From CAYPCH01 sp964409165 (lineage in GTDB: Bacteria > Bacillota > Clostridia > Acetivibrionales > Acetivibrionaceae): a stretch of DNA of 22,988 bases. The stretch lies in contig CAYPCH010000058.1 in NCBI GenBank assembly GCA_964409165.1, positions 1-22,988 on the forward strand, read 5' to 3'. Each line of letters opens with the position of its first letter. The stretch's first letter is position 1. Positions 1 to 7,213 of the stretch are shown here, piece by piece. Made by a program: the position numbers and the translations under genes. Under the pieces are notes generated by a model. That model was not told where the DNA came from. It saw nothing but the letters and a program-made list of their open reading frames with translations, and did no database searches.

Positions 1-34
1 ATAAATACTGTGGGAAAGTTGAGTTATAAAAGAG
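1..34 (+). repeat. R1 repeat, right-end fragment cut by the window start
   Basis: The first bases match the right arm of the complete R1 element, beginning at the base equivalent to 17864 (core ACTGTGGGAAAGTTGAGTT). The rest of the element would lie to the left of the window. See the full copy at 17747-17895. Confidence 0.7.
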
Positions 35-90
35 TAAGGTGAGTATCAAGTTCATACTCTTCTTTAGTGTAAATAATCTTGTCCAACTAC

Positions 91-119
91 TTGAATTGAA
101 AAGAAAATCCCAGTATAAT
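91..119 (+). promoter_or_regulatory. SigA-type promoter upstream of cellobiose phosphorylase
   Basis: TTGAAT (91-96) and TATAAT (114-119) are separated by exactly 17 bp, close to the vegetative consensus. Transcription would start near 125-127, inside the palindromic operator that follows, and leave a leader of about 280 nt before the cbp start codon. No other gene on this strand lies between. Predicted from sequence only. Confidence 0.6.
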
Positions 120-124
120 TATAT

Positions 125-142
125 AGTAAACGCGCGTTCATA
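125..142 (+). promoter_or_regulatory. LacI/GlyR3-like operator overlapping the predicted transcription start
   Basis: The site AGTAAACGCGCGTTCATA has a perfect 10-bp palindromic core AACGCGCGTT centred on CG, typical of LacI-family operators. Its reverse complement, TATGAACGCGCGTTTACT, closely resembles the 18-bp near-palindrome described for GlyR3 in the C. thermocellum celC promoter (AATGAACGCGCGTACATT, recalled from the literature). It begins 6 bp after the -10 hexamer, where a bound repressor would block initiation. Confidence 0.6.
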
Positions 143-259
143 AAGTACAAAAACCTTATGAACCTATTGTTTGTTAGATTTAGCTGTTTTTTGACTTTTG
201 AGTATATATATTGAATGCGATAAAGATTTTACATTGCACTTCAATTTCCTTAATGCAAC

Positions 260-312
260 ATCACGAAAATTAATTTTTTCAATGTAGAATTATTTTTGTG
301 ATTAATATAATT
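260..312 (+). repeat. R3 palindromic repeat, complete copy
   Basis: Left arm ATCACGAAAATTAA (260-273) pairs with right arm ATTATTTTTGTGAT (289-302), with a loop containing TTCAATGTAGA. Related sequence recurs at 8630-8661, 16877-16945, 17064-17093 and, on the other strand, 11754-11770. This copy lies in the predicted cbp leader. Confidence 0.5.
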
Positions 313-408
313 ATAAAAAACGTTCATGTACAGGGGAAATATTGCACAGAAAAATAGTGTACAGAAAATAAAACAACTATAATAATTTTTATCTAAGGAG
401 GCTATAAA

Positions 409-2844
409 ATGAACTTTGGTTTTTTTGATGATGCGAATAAGGAGTATGTTATAACGGTTCCTACTACTCCATATCCATGGATTAACTATCTTGGCACACA
501 GGACTTTTTTTCACTTATTTCCAACACGGCTGGAGGATATTCCTTCTATAGGGATGCAAGATTAAGGCGTATTACAAGATATAGGTATAATAATGTACCT
601 GTAGATATGGGAGGACGTTATTTCTACATATACGACGATGGGGATTTCTGGTCTCCGGGCTGGGCACCGGTCAAGAAAGATCTAGACGTATACGAATGCA
701 GGCATGGGCTTGGGTACACGAAGATTACCGGGAAAAGAAATGGTATCAGCACTGATATTATCTTCTTTGTGCCTCAAAGCTATAATGGTGAAGTTCAGAA
801 GGTTGTTCTAAAGAATGAAAGCTCTCAGAATAAGAAAATCAAGCTGTTTTCATTCCTTGAGTTCTGCTTGTGGAATGCGTATGACGATATGACAAACTTC
901 CAGAGAAACTTCAACACTGGGGAAGTTGAAATTGATGGATCTGTTATTTACCATAAAACCGAATACAAAGAGCGCAGGAACCATTATTCATTCTACTCTG
1001 TGAATGAGCAAATAAGTGGTTTTGACAGCGACAGAGAAAGCTTTTTAGGTCTTTATAACGGTTTTGAAGCTCCACAGGCGGTTGCAAACGGCAAATCCAA
1101 TAATTCTGTTGCTGATGGTTGGTCGCCGATTGCATCCCACAGCATTGACGTGGAGTTAAAACCAGGTGAACAGAAAGATTTTGTGTTTATTCTGGGATAT
1201 GTTGAAAACAAACAGGAAGACAAGTGGGAGTCAAAAGGAGTTATTAACAAAAAGAAAGCCAAAGAAATGATTGACATGTTCAAGACATCATCAGATGTTG
1301 ACAAGGCATTAGAGGAGTTGAAAAATTACTGGACATCCTTGCTTTCAAAATATACACTCGAAACGCATGATGAGAAACTGAATCGTATGGTTAACATATG
1401 GAACCAGTACCAGTGCATGGTTACATTTAATTTGTCGAGGAGTGCTTCATACTTTGAATCTGGAATAGGAAGAGGTATGGGCTTCAGAGATTCAAATCAG
1501 GATCTTTTGGGATTTGTGCACCAGATACCCGAGAGAGCAAGAGAAAGACTATTAGATCTTGCCGCCACACAGCTTGAGGACGGAGGTGCATACCATCAGT
1601 ACCAACCTCTTACAAAGAAAGGCAATAATGAAATAGGCGGAGACTTTAACGATGACCCGTTGTGGCTGATTCTGGCGGTAGCGGCATATATCAAGGAAAC
1701 AGGGGATTATAGTATCCTAAAGGAGCAGGTTCCCTTTGACAATGACCCTGCAAAGGCTGATACAATGTTCGAGCATCTTACACGTTCATTCTATCATGTA
1801 GTAAATAATTTGGGACCTCACGGATTGCCACTTATAGGGAGAGCTGACTGGAACGACTGTTTGAATCTGAACTGCTTCTCGAATGTACCGGACGAGTCTT
1901 TCCAGACAACAACAAGTAAGGATGGAAAGGTTGCTGAGTCGGTAATGATTGCCGGTATGTTTGTGTTTATCGGTGAAGATTATGTAAAATTATGCAACTA
2001 CATGGGTCTTAAGGATAAAGCCAATAAAGCAAGAGGGCATATTGATAAAATGAAAGAAACAATAATGACCCACGGCTATGATGGTGAATGGTTCATAAGG
2101 GCATATGACGATTTTGGTAAGAAGTTAGGAAGTAAAGAAAATGAGGAAGGCAAGATATTTATTGAATCACAGGGATTCTGTGTAATGGCGGGTATAGGCA
2201 TGGAAGACGGCAAGGCATTAAAGGCTATGGATTCTGTTAAAAAGCACCTTGACACTCCATACGGACTTGTGCTTCAGAACCCGGCATTTACAAAATATTA
2301 TATTGAGTATGGTGAAATATCTACTTATCCTGCCGGATACAAGGAAAATGCGGGTATATTCTGCCATAATAATGCATGGATAGTTTGTGCCGAGGCTGTA
2401 CTAGGAAGAGGAGACATGGCATTTGAATATTATTCAAAGATAGCTCCGGCATACACTGAAGAAATAAGTGAAATACACAGGCTTGAGCCCTATGTATATG
2501 CTCAGATGATAGCAGGTAAAGATGCGAAGCGTCATGGGGAAGCTAAGAATTCATGGCTTACCGGAACTGCTGCATGGAACTTTGTTGCCGTATCCCAATG
2601 GATACTTGGTATCAAGCCCGGTTATGAGGGACTTGAGGTTGACCCATGTATCCCTAAGGATTGGGATGGATTCAAAGTTACAAGGCAGTACAGAGGTTCA
2701 ACCTATGAGATTACGTTTAAAAATCCTGATCATGTATCAAGGGGAATCAAAAAGGTGTCTGTAGATGGAAAAGACATCGAAGGGAATGTTCTTCCGGTAT
2801 TCAATGACGGCAAGCAATATAAAGTAGAAGTGATAATGGGATAA
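409..2844 (+). CDS. cbp: Cellobiose phosphorylase (GH94)
   Basis: This enzyme splits cellobiose with inorganic phosphate into glucose 1-phosphate and glucose, saving ATP during growth on cellulose. The 811-residue length and layout match the GH94 cellobiose phosphorylase of C. thermocellum: N-terminal beta-sandwich (about residues 1-280), helical linker, (alpha/alpha)6 catalytic barrel (about 320-750) and C-terminal sheet. The catalytic acid Asp483 sits in RADWNDCLN (478-486). The substrate-loop segment RGMGFRDSNQDLLG (355-368) is also intact. There is no signal peptide or membrane segment, so it is cytosolic. AAGGAGG lies 8-9 bases before the ATG. The gene looks monocistronic: it has its own promoter with a GlyR3-like operator at 91-142 and a strong terminator directly after the stop. 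Cellodextrin and laminaribiose phosphorylases share the fold, but length and motifs favour cellobiose. Confidence 0.95.
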   Translation: MNFGFFDDANKEYVITVPTTPYPWINYLGTQDFFSLISNTAGGYSFYRDARLRRITRYRYNNVPVDMGGRYFYIYDDGDFWSPGWAPVKKDLDVYECRHGLGYTKITGKRNGISTDIIFFVPQSYNGEVQKVVLKNESSQNKKIKLFSFLEFCLWNAYDDMTNFQRNFNTGEVEIDGSVIYHKTEYKERRNHYSFYSVNEQISGFDSDRESFLGLYNGFEAPQAVANGKSNNSVADGWSPIASHSIDVELKPGEQKDFVFILGYVENKQEDKWESKGVINKKKAKEMIDMFKTSSDVDKALEELKNYWTSLLSKYTLETHDEKLNRMVNIWNQYQCMVTFNLSRSASYFESGIGRGMGFRDSNQDLLGFVHQIPERARERLLDLAATQLEDGGAYHQYQPLTKKGNNEIGGDFNDDPLWLILAVAAYIKETGDYSILKEQVPFDNDPAKADTMFEHLTRSFYHVVNNLGPHGLPLIGRADWNDCLNLNCFSNVPDESFQTTTSKDGKVAESVMIAGMFVFIGEDYVKLCNYMGLKDKANKARGHIDKMKETIMTHGYDGEWFIRAYDDFGKKLGSKENEEGKIFIESQGFCVMAGIGMEDGKALKAMDSVKKHLDTPYGLVLQNPAFTKYYIEYGEISTYPAGYKENAGIFCHNNAWIVCAEAVLGRGDMAFEYYSKIAPAYTEEISEIHRLEPYVYAQMIAGKDAKRHGEAKNSWLTGTAAWNFVAVSQWILGIKPGYEGLEVDPCIPKDWDGFKVTRQYRGSTYEITFKNPDHVSRGIKKVSVDGKDIEGNVLPVFNDGKQYKVEVIMG

Positions 2845-2858
2845 GAATTTAGTAAAAT

Positions 2859-2906
2859 AAAACTGCAGTAAAGCCTGAAAATGGTTTTGCTGCAGTTTTT
2901 GTTTTT
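2859..2906 (+). terminator. Rho-independent terminator of cbp
   Basis: The arms AAAACTGCAG and CTGCAGTTTT form a long stem (TAAAGCC...GGTTTTG adds imperfect pairs), followed by TTTTTGTTTTT. It starts 15 bases after the cbp stop codon. Confidence 0.85.
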
Positions 2907-3030
2907 AGACCTCTTGGAGCGAAACAAAAAGCTTCGGGATATCGAGTCCCTCGCTTTTGCCGGATTTCCTTTCAGGAAATGGCTCTAAAAAGAGGCAAAA
3001 TTGAGTACCTTGATGGGCGCTCAATTTTAA
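2902..3030 (+). repeat. R2 modular hairpin repeat, outer plus inner module
   Basis: Outer module: GACCTCTTGGAG (2909-2920) and AAGAGGC (2990-2996) can pair long-range, followed by TTGAGTACC...GCTCAA. The inner module lies between them: AAAAAGCTTCGGGA...TCCCTCGCTTTT, then the hairpin ATTTCCT-TTC-AGGAAAT (2964-2980). Nearly the same arrangement is at 6890-7020. This copy fills the space between the convergent cbp and membrane-protein genes and could act as an extra terminator. Confidence 0.7.
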
Positions 3031-3031
3031 T

Positions 3032-3520
3032 CTAGGCACTTGTTTTTCTGAAAAACAATATATATACACCTGCTCCGATCAGAGCAAGAGGAAATATGAT
3101 GCCAAATTCATTTATTCCGCTTAATAAAGTACACGTCAATGAAATAAAAGCAACTGCAGAGAGTATTATTATGGTGACTAGCAATCCCTTGGGTCTTCCA
3201 ATAAACCAGTAAAGTTGGAATAAGCCTATCGCAACAGAAAGAATAAATAAAGGCCATGTATACCCTATAAAATGCCATTTTGTAAAAGTCTGAAAGAAAA
3301 AGACTATTCCGTTAGTGGTTAGAATTCCGCCTGGGACTAAAAGCCCGGGAGCTTTTCTGTTAATAAAAAAACTGAATTCAAAAGATAGTCCCAGACCCAG
3401 TACAAACATCGGCCATAGTGTGCTCCAACCGAATAAATGTGCATCAAAGATATTGTCGTACAGTAAAATTCCTCCTATGATAATAAGCATTATACCCCAA
3501 ACATAACTGCTTTTTTTCAT
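3032..3520 (-). CDS. Small multi-span membrane protein (LiaF/DUF5668-like)
   Basis: A 162-residue, very hydrophobic protein with about five or six predicted membrane spans, roughly at residues 7-21, 30-48, 58-75, 85-104, 111-130 and 136-153. It begins MKKSSYVWGIMLIIIGGILL; a start of this kind, with a helix containing G-x-x-x-L near the N terminus, is common in the N-terminal membrane module of LiaF-type and DUF5668 proteins. No C-terminal soluble domain follows. The start at 3520 is preferred over an in-frame ATG at 3535 because GGGGGAA lies 6-7 bases upstream of it. It is transcribed alone, convergent with cbp. The function is unknown; assignment to the LiaF-like superfamily is from general appearance. 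Confidence 0.7.
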   Translation of the reverse strand: MKKSSYVWGIMLIIIGGILLYDNIFDAHLFGWSTLWPMFVLGLGLSFEFSFFINRKAPGLLVPGGILTTNGIVFFFQTFTKWHFIGYTWPLFILSVAIGLFQLYWFIGRPKGLLVTIIILSAVAFISLTCTLLSGINEFGIIFPLALIGAGVYILFFRKTSA

Positions 3521-3613
3521 AAAAAATTCCCCCATTATCCTTTTTTATCTTACCATTGCCTGTGCATTTGAATTTTTTGTTTGCAATTTACAACTAATTA
3601 TACGTGCTAAAAC

Positions 3614-3713
3614 NNNNNNNNNNNNNNNNNNNNNNNNNNNNNNNNNNNNNNNNNNNNNNNNNNNNNNNNNNNNNNNNNNNNNNNNNNNNNNNNNNNNNNN
3701 NNNNNNNNNNNNN
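3614..3713. other. Assembly gap (100 N)
   Basis: Exactly 100 consecutive N, the customary placeholder for a gap of unknown length. Genes or a repeat copy may be missing here, and the true distance between cbp and the GH48 gene is unknown. Confidence 0.98.
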
Positions 3714-3815
3714 TATACAGAAATATATTTAATAGAAGGCATTTATATGTGGGCACAATAGCCTTAACTGTGTTAATGTCAGGAGTGTAAAGGAATTTTT
3801 TATGAATAATAATGC

Positions 3816-3844
3816 TTGTATAAACCTGAAATATATAATATAAT
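3816..3844 (+). promoter_or_regulatory. Possible distal SigA-type promoter of the GH48 gene
   Basis: TTGTAT (3816-3821), 17-bp spacer, TATAAT (3839-3844). It is 830 bp upstream of the cellulase start and could serve a separate transcript instead. In DNA this AT-rich such matches arise by chance fairly often. Confidence 0.35.
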
Positions 3845-4085
3845 TGAACGTAGGTGACGCAATAATAATATTACAGCATACTATGAGCATTGGTTGTGGT
3901 TATAACATATATATGCTTAAAAATTATTTAACTAGATTTGTTATAGTGGAGTAATTATTCTCAAATAGCATTGTTTTTGTAGGGGTTGTTATATATATAT
4001 AACGGTCGCAGTCGTGTACTTTCTCATGTCATAGAAATGATTCATTGCTAGGTAACTATATAATATTAATTGTTTTTCTTTTATG

Positions 4086-4112
4086 CCCCCTTAAAAAAAA
4101 TGAAATCTCGAA
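4086..4112 (+). promoter_or_regulatory. Candidate SigI-type promoter of the GH48 gene
   Basis: CCCCC (4086-4090), an A-rich spacer of 18 bp beginning TTAAAAAAAA, then CGAA (4109-4112). A C-rich -35 and a CGAA -10 are the marks of SigI promoters. In C. thermocellum, SigI/RsgI pairs sense extracellular polysaccharides and drive cellulosome genes, including celS. The exact spacer preference was not checked, and the predicted leader of about 550 nt is long. Confidence 0.45.
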
Positions 4113-4199
4113 TTATTATAGTGAGCTTATAAGTGTCTGCCTATGATTTTAAGTAAACTGTTATTACACATGAATAGTTGTTTGACTGGTGATTGGACT

Positions 4200-4228
4200 T
4201 TGAAAACTGAATAAGTGTAAAAGATAAT
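4200..4228 (+). promoter_or_regulatory. Possible SigA-type promoter of the GH48 gene
   Basis: TTGAAA (4200-4205), 17-bp spacer, GATAAT (4223-4228). The spacing is ideal and each hexamer has one mismatch to consensus. Transcripts would carry a leader of about 440 nt. Confidence 0.45.
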
Positions 4229-4500
4229 TATCGGCTTGCATTATTTACTTGCATTATTGAATAGAAGCTGGACAATCTGTTTGTATGGATGTGAAATGTT
4301 AAAGCCTGCAAGTATGGGAATATATCATTATAAAGCTTATTATATCCTTAACAAAACTCGTCTCGGTTTATCTAAAGCATGTATGTGTCGTTTCGGTTGC
4401 AGTATTCTCATAGCTGTTCTATATTTCTATAAGTTATTGTATTACATTAAAGCATATAATTTTCAAATATTGTTATGCAGGTCGTGTCAGGCAAATATCA

Positions 4501-4532
4501 TTTTACAGAGCAAATATTTTACAGAGCAAATT
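4501..4532 (+). repeat. 16-bp tandem direct repeat in the GH48 leader
   Basis: TTTTACAGAGCAAATA (4501-4516) is repeated at once as TTTTACAGAGCAAATT (4517-4532), differing only in the last base. A weaker GCAAATATCA lies just upstream. It could be a paired regulator site or a slippage duplication. Confidence 0.7.
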
Positions 4533-4566
4533 TAGTTTTATGATGAAAATAATACAGGGGAAAATT

Positions 4567-4599
4567 TCCGCAAAAAGGGGGAATGGGCTAAATTGCGGA
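4567..4599 (+). promoter_or_regulatory. Hairpin in the GH48 5' leader
   Basis: TCCGCAA (4567-4573) and TTGCGGA (4593-4599) are perfect inverted repeats around a 19-nt loop rich in G (AAAGGGGGAATGGG). It ends 72 bases before the start codon and has no T-tract, so it is not a terminator. It may stabilise or help process the cellulase mRNA. Confidence 0.35.
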
Positions 4600-4671
4600 T
4601 ATGCTGTGTTATCACATCGTATAACTTAATAATAAAAAGAATATATAATATGAAAGGGGAAGAAGGGAAGA

Positions 4672-6825
4672 ATGTTGAAGACAAAGATATCAATTTTATT
4701 AGTTGTTGCTTTACTTGCAACTTTAGTAGTTGCACCTATGACAGCTCAGGCAGACGATAGTACATATGCAGGAAGATTTGAGGAGATATATAAAAACATT
4801 TACACTGATGGTGTAAAGAACGGTTATTTGAGTGCTGATGAGGGAGTACCTTACCACTCCATCGAAACTCTTATCGTTGAGGCTCCCGACTATGGTCATG
4901 TTACTACCAGTGAAGCTATGAGCTACCTTGTTTGGATAGCAGCTATGCATGGTAAAATAACAGGCGATTTCTCAGACGTTGCAGATGCATGGGAAACAAT
5001 GGAGTACTTGATTCCTAGTGATAAGGAACAACCAGGTTTCGGTAATACAAGTAATATCGAAGCATCTTATGCTGATGAGCAACAGGATCCTGCAAAATAT
5101 CCAGTTCAATTTGACCATAACAACAAGGGTAAAAACCCTATAGCACAGGATTTGAACAGTGCATACAGCAGAGGTCCTGTTTACTTGATGCACTGGTTGG
5201 CAGACGTTGACAACTGGTACGGATATGGTACTGGAAAAGACCTTAAGTTGATCAATACTTTCCAAAGAGGAGAGCAAGAATCTACTTGGGAAACTATTCC
5301 TCATCCTTCATATGAAGAATTCAAGTATGGCGGACGTAATGGGTTTCTTGATCTTTTCGGAGGAGACGGAAACGATTATGCAAAACAGTGGCGTTATACC
5401 AATGCTCCTGACGCTGACTTGCGTGCTGTTCAAGCACTTTACAATGCTTGGATTTGGTCCGATAAAAGTTCACAGATAAAGCCACTTATTGAAAAAGCAG
5501 CTAAGATGGGTGACTACAGCAGAAACAACTTGTTTGACAAGTACTATAAAGCTATAGGATGTGAGGACAAGAGTTCTCCTTCAGCTGGTTATGACAGTGC
5601 ACATTACCTTATTAACTGGTATACTTCATGGGGTGGAGACGTAGGCGGTCAGTGGGCATTCCAGATCGGTTGCAGTCACAATCACTTCTTCTATCAGAAC
5701 CCACTTGCAGCATGGGTACTTGCTAATGATCCTGATTTCAGCAAAGGTATGAAGGCACGTAATGCAGTAAAAGACTGGACAACAAGTACAGATGCACAGC
5801 TTGAGTTCATCGCTTGGTTGCAGTCTGACAACGGACCTATAGCTGGTGGTGTTACCAACTCATGGAATGGAAGATATGAAAAATATCCTTCAGGTCAGGC
5901 AGTATTCAATAAGATGGCTTATGACCCGCATCCTGTTTACAAGGATCCAGGAAGTAACAAGTGGTTTGGAACACAGGTATGGGGATTACAGCGTGTAGCA
6001 GAACTTTACTACGAGACTGGCAATACTACAGCAAAGCAGATTATGGACAAATGGGTTGATTGGGTTAAGACAGAAATTACATTTAACAGCGACGGAACAT
6101 TCCAGATTCCTTCAGACCTTGAGTGGTCAGGACAACCTGGGAAGGGTCTTACAGCTAAAGTTACATCTTACGGTACTGATATCGGATGTACAGGATCACT
6201 TGCAAACATATTGGTATACTACGGTGTTAAAGCAAATGATGATGAAGCAGTAGAGATCGCAGCAAAATTGGTAGACTATGTTTGGAATCTCTATCGCGAC
6301 GATGTAGGTTTCTCAGCTCCTGAAAAACGTGGAGACTATTCACGTTTCTTCGAACAGGAAGTATATGTTCCTTCAGGATATTCAGGAAAAATGGCTAACG
6401 GCGACGAAATCAAACCGGGCATTAAGTTCATAGACATCCGTACAAAATACTATGATGATCCTCAGTGGAGCATAGTAGAACAAGCTTATGAAAATGGAGA
6501 AGATCCTGAATTAAGCTACCACCGTTTCTGGCATCAGGCTGATATGGCTATGGCATTAGGATTATTGGCTACACTTACTGATAAAGTACCGGATACAGAC
6601 GGACCTACTCCGACTACAGGTACATCTGGAGATTTAGGTGATGTTAATGAAGACGGAAGCGTTAACTCAACTGACTATGCATTGATAAAAAGACATATAC
6701 TCGGCACACAGACTCTTAAAGGTCAAGCTCTTGTAAATGCTGACGTAAATAAAGACGGTAGTGTTAACTCAACTGACTATGCATTAGTTAAGAGATACAT
6801 TTTAGGAACTATCACATCATTCTAA
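4672..6825 (+). CDS. celS: GH48 cellulosomal exoglucanase with type I dockerin (CelS-like)
   Basis: A secreted processive cellobiohydrolase, in cellulolytic clostridia usually the most abundant cellulosomal enzyme, releasing cellobiose from chain reducing ends. The 717 residues comprise a signal peptide (1-26, ending TAQA), a GH48 (alpha/alpha)6 barrel (about 30-635), a short Pro/Thr linker (PTPTTGTSG, about 643-651) and a dockerin (654-717). By position, Glu81 in TTSEAMSYL corresponds to the CelS catalytic acid, and Asp249 in TNAPDADL probably to the base. The dockerin has two calcium-loop repeats starting at Asp657 and Asp691, both reading DVNxDGSVNSTDYAL. The Ser-Thr pairs are the usual cohesin-recognition residues of C. 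thermocellum-type dockerins. AAGGGGA lies 13 bases upstream and AAGGGAAG closer to the ATG. A long leader with several promoter candidates precedes it, and a terminator follows at 6852. The symbol is given by resemblance to C. thermocellum CelS (741 residues). Confidence 0.95.
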   Translation: MLKTKISILLVVALLATLVVAPMTAQADDSTYAGRFEEIYKNIYTDGVKNGYLSADEGVPYHSIETLIVEAPDYGHVTTSEAMSYLVWIAAMHGKITGDFSDVADAWETMEYLIPSDKEQPGFGNTSNIEASYADEQQDPAKYPVQFDHNNKGKNPIAQDLNSAYSRGPVYLMHWLADVDNWYGYGTGKDLKLINTFQRGEQESTWETIPHPSYEEFKYGGRNGFLDLFGGDGNDYAKQWRYTNAPDADLRAVQALYNAWIWSDKSSQIKPLIEKAAKMGDYSRNNLFDKYYKAIGCEDKSSPSAGYDSAHYLINWYTSWGGDVGGQWAFQIGCSHNHFFYQNPLAAWVLANDPDFSKGMKARNAVKDWTTSTDAQLEFIAWLQSDNGPIAGGVTNSWNGRYEKYPSGQAVFNKMAYDPHPVYKDPGSNKWFGTQVWGLQRVAELYYETGNTTAKQIMDKWVDWVKTEITFNSDGTFQIPSDLEWSGQPGKGLTAKVTSYGTDIGCTGSLANILVYYGVKANDDEAVEIAAKLVDYVWNLYRDDVGFSAPEKRGDYSRFFEQEVYVPSGYSGKMANGDEIKPGIKFIDIRTKYYDDPQWSIVEQAYENGEDPELSYHRFWHQADMAMALGLLATLTDKVPDTDGPTPTTGTSGDLGDVNEDGSVNSTDYALIKRHILGTQTLKGQALVNADVNKDGSVNSTDYALVKRYILGTITSF

Positions 6826-6851
6826 TAAGGAATGATTAGTTAAACCAAGTT

Positions 6852-6888
6852 AAAAGCTCGGGGACTTGAAAGTCCCTGAGCTTTTTTA
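6852..6888 (+). terminator. Rho-independent terminator of the GH48 gene
   Basis: The stem AAAAGCTCGGGGACT...AGTCCCTGAGCTTTTTT has a short loop and a run of six T, starting 27 bases after the stop. Its GGGACT/AGTCCC core resembles the first hairpin of the R2 inner module that follows, so the two may share ancestry. Confidence 0.9.
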
Positions 6889-6889
6889 T

Positions 6890-7020
6890 TAGGTCTCTTG
6901 GAATGAAATAAAAAGCTTTGGGACATTAAGTCCCTCGCTTTTTGCCGGATTTCCTTTCAGGAAATGGCCCTAATAAAAGAGGCAAAATTGAGTACCCACA
7001 ATAGGTACTCAACTTTTTTA
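6890..7020 (+). repeat. R2 modular hairpin repeat, outer plus inner module
   Basis: The order is the same as at 2902-3030: GGTCTCTTGGAATGAAAT, the stem AAAAAGCTTTGGGAC...GTCCCTCGCTTTTT, GCCGG, the hairpin ATTTCCT-TTC-AGGAAAT, AAAAGAGGC, and a perfect 9-bp pair TTGAGTACC (6988-6996)/GGTACTCAA (7004-7012) followed by six T. The last hairpin plus T-tract is itself a plausible terminator. A short open frame crossing this repeat (6964-7170) is not credible. Confidence 0.75.
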
Positions 7021-7213
7021 GACCTTTTAGAATTAAATGAAGTGTACGCTCCTGAAGTAAGCTACGAGAATTTTAATAAAAAAAGTATTATTATATATGT
7101 TAAAGTATATGATTTTATGCCGAAATATAGTATAATATTAAATAATGTGTCATTTTATTTATTGATATGATATATTGTCGTAAAGCTTTATTTTTGCAAA
7201 GGAGCTGGTACGT

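Larger units (their letters stand above)
3714..4671 (+). other. Long non-coding region upstream of the GH48 gene
   Basis: About 950 bp of AT-rich DNA without a convincing gene. It contains two SigA-like promoters (3816-3844, 4200-4228), one SigI-like promoter (4086-4112), a 16-bp direct repeat (4501-4532) and a hairpin (4567-4599). A 99-codon open frame at 4236-4535 has no ribosome binding site and an implausible composition. The region is best read as the regulatory leader of the cellulase gene. Confidence 0.6.

Noticed and set aside
3545..3742. Open frame across the N gap
   Set aside because: Half of it is undetermined sequence and neither end looks coding.
4236..4535. 99-codon open frame upstream of the GH48 gene
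   Set aside because: No ribosome binding site, odd composition (many Tyr, Cys, Leu), and it spans promoter-like sites and the tandem repeat.
4606..4617. TGTGTTATCACA palindrome before the GH48 start, considered as a CRP-like site
   Set aside because: Only four paired bases on each side, and CRP-type control of cellulases is not expected in clostridia.
6964..7170. 68-codon open frame after the cellulase
   Set aside because: It begins inside the R2 repeat and runs through the terminator-like hairpin, with no ribosome binding site.
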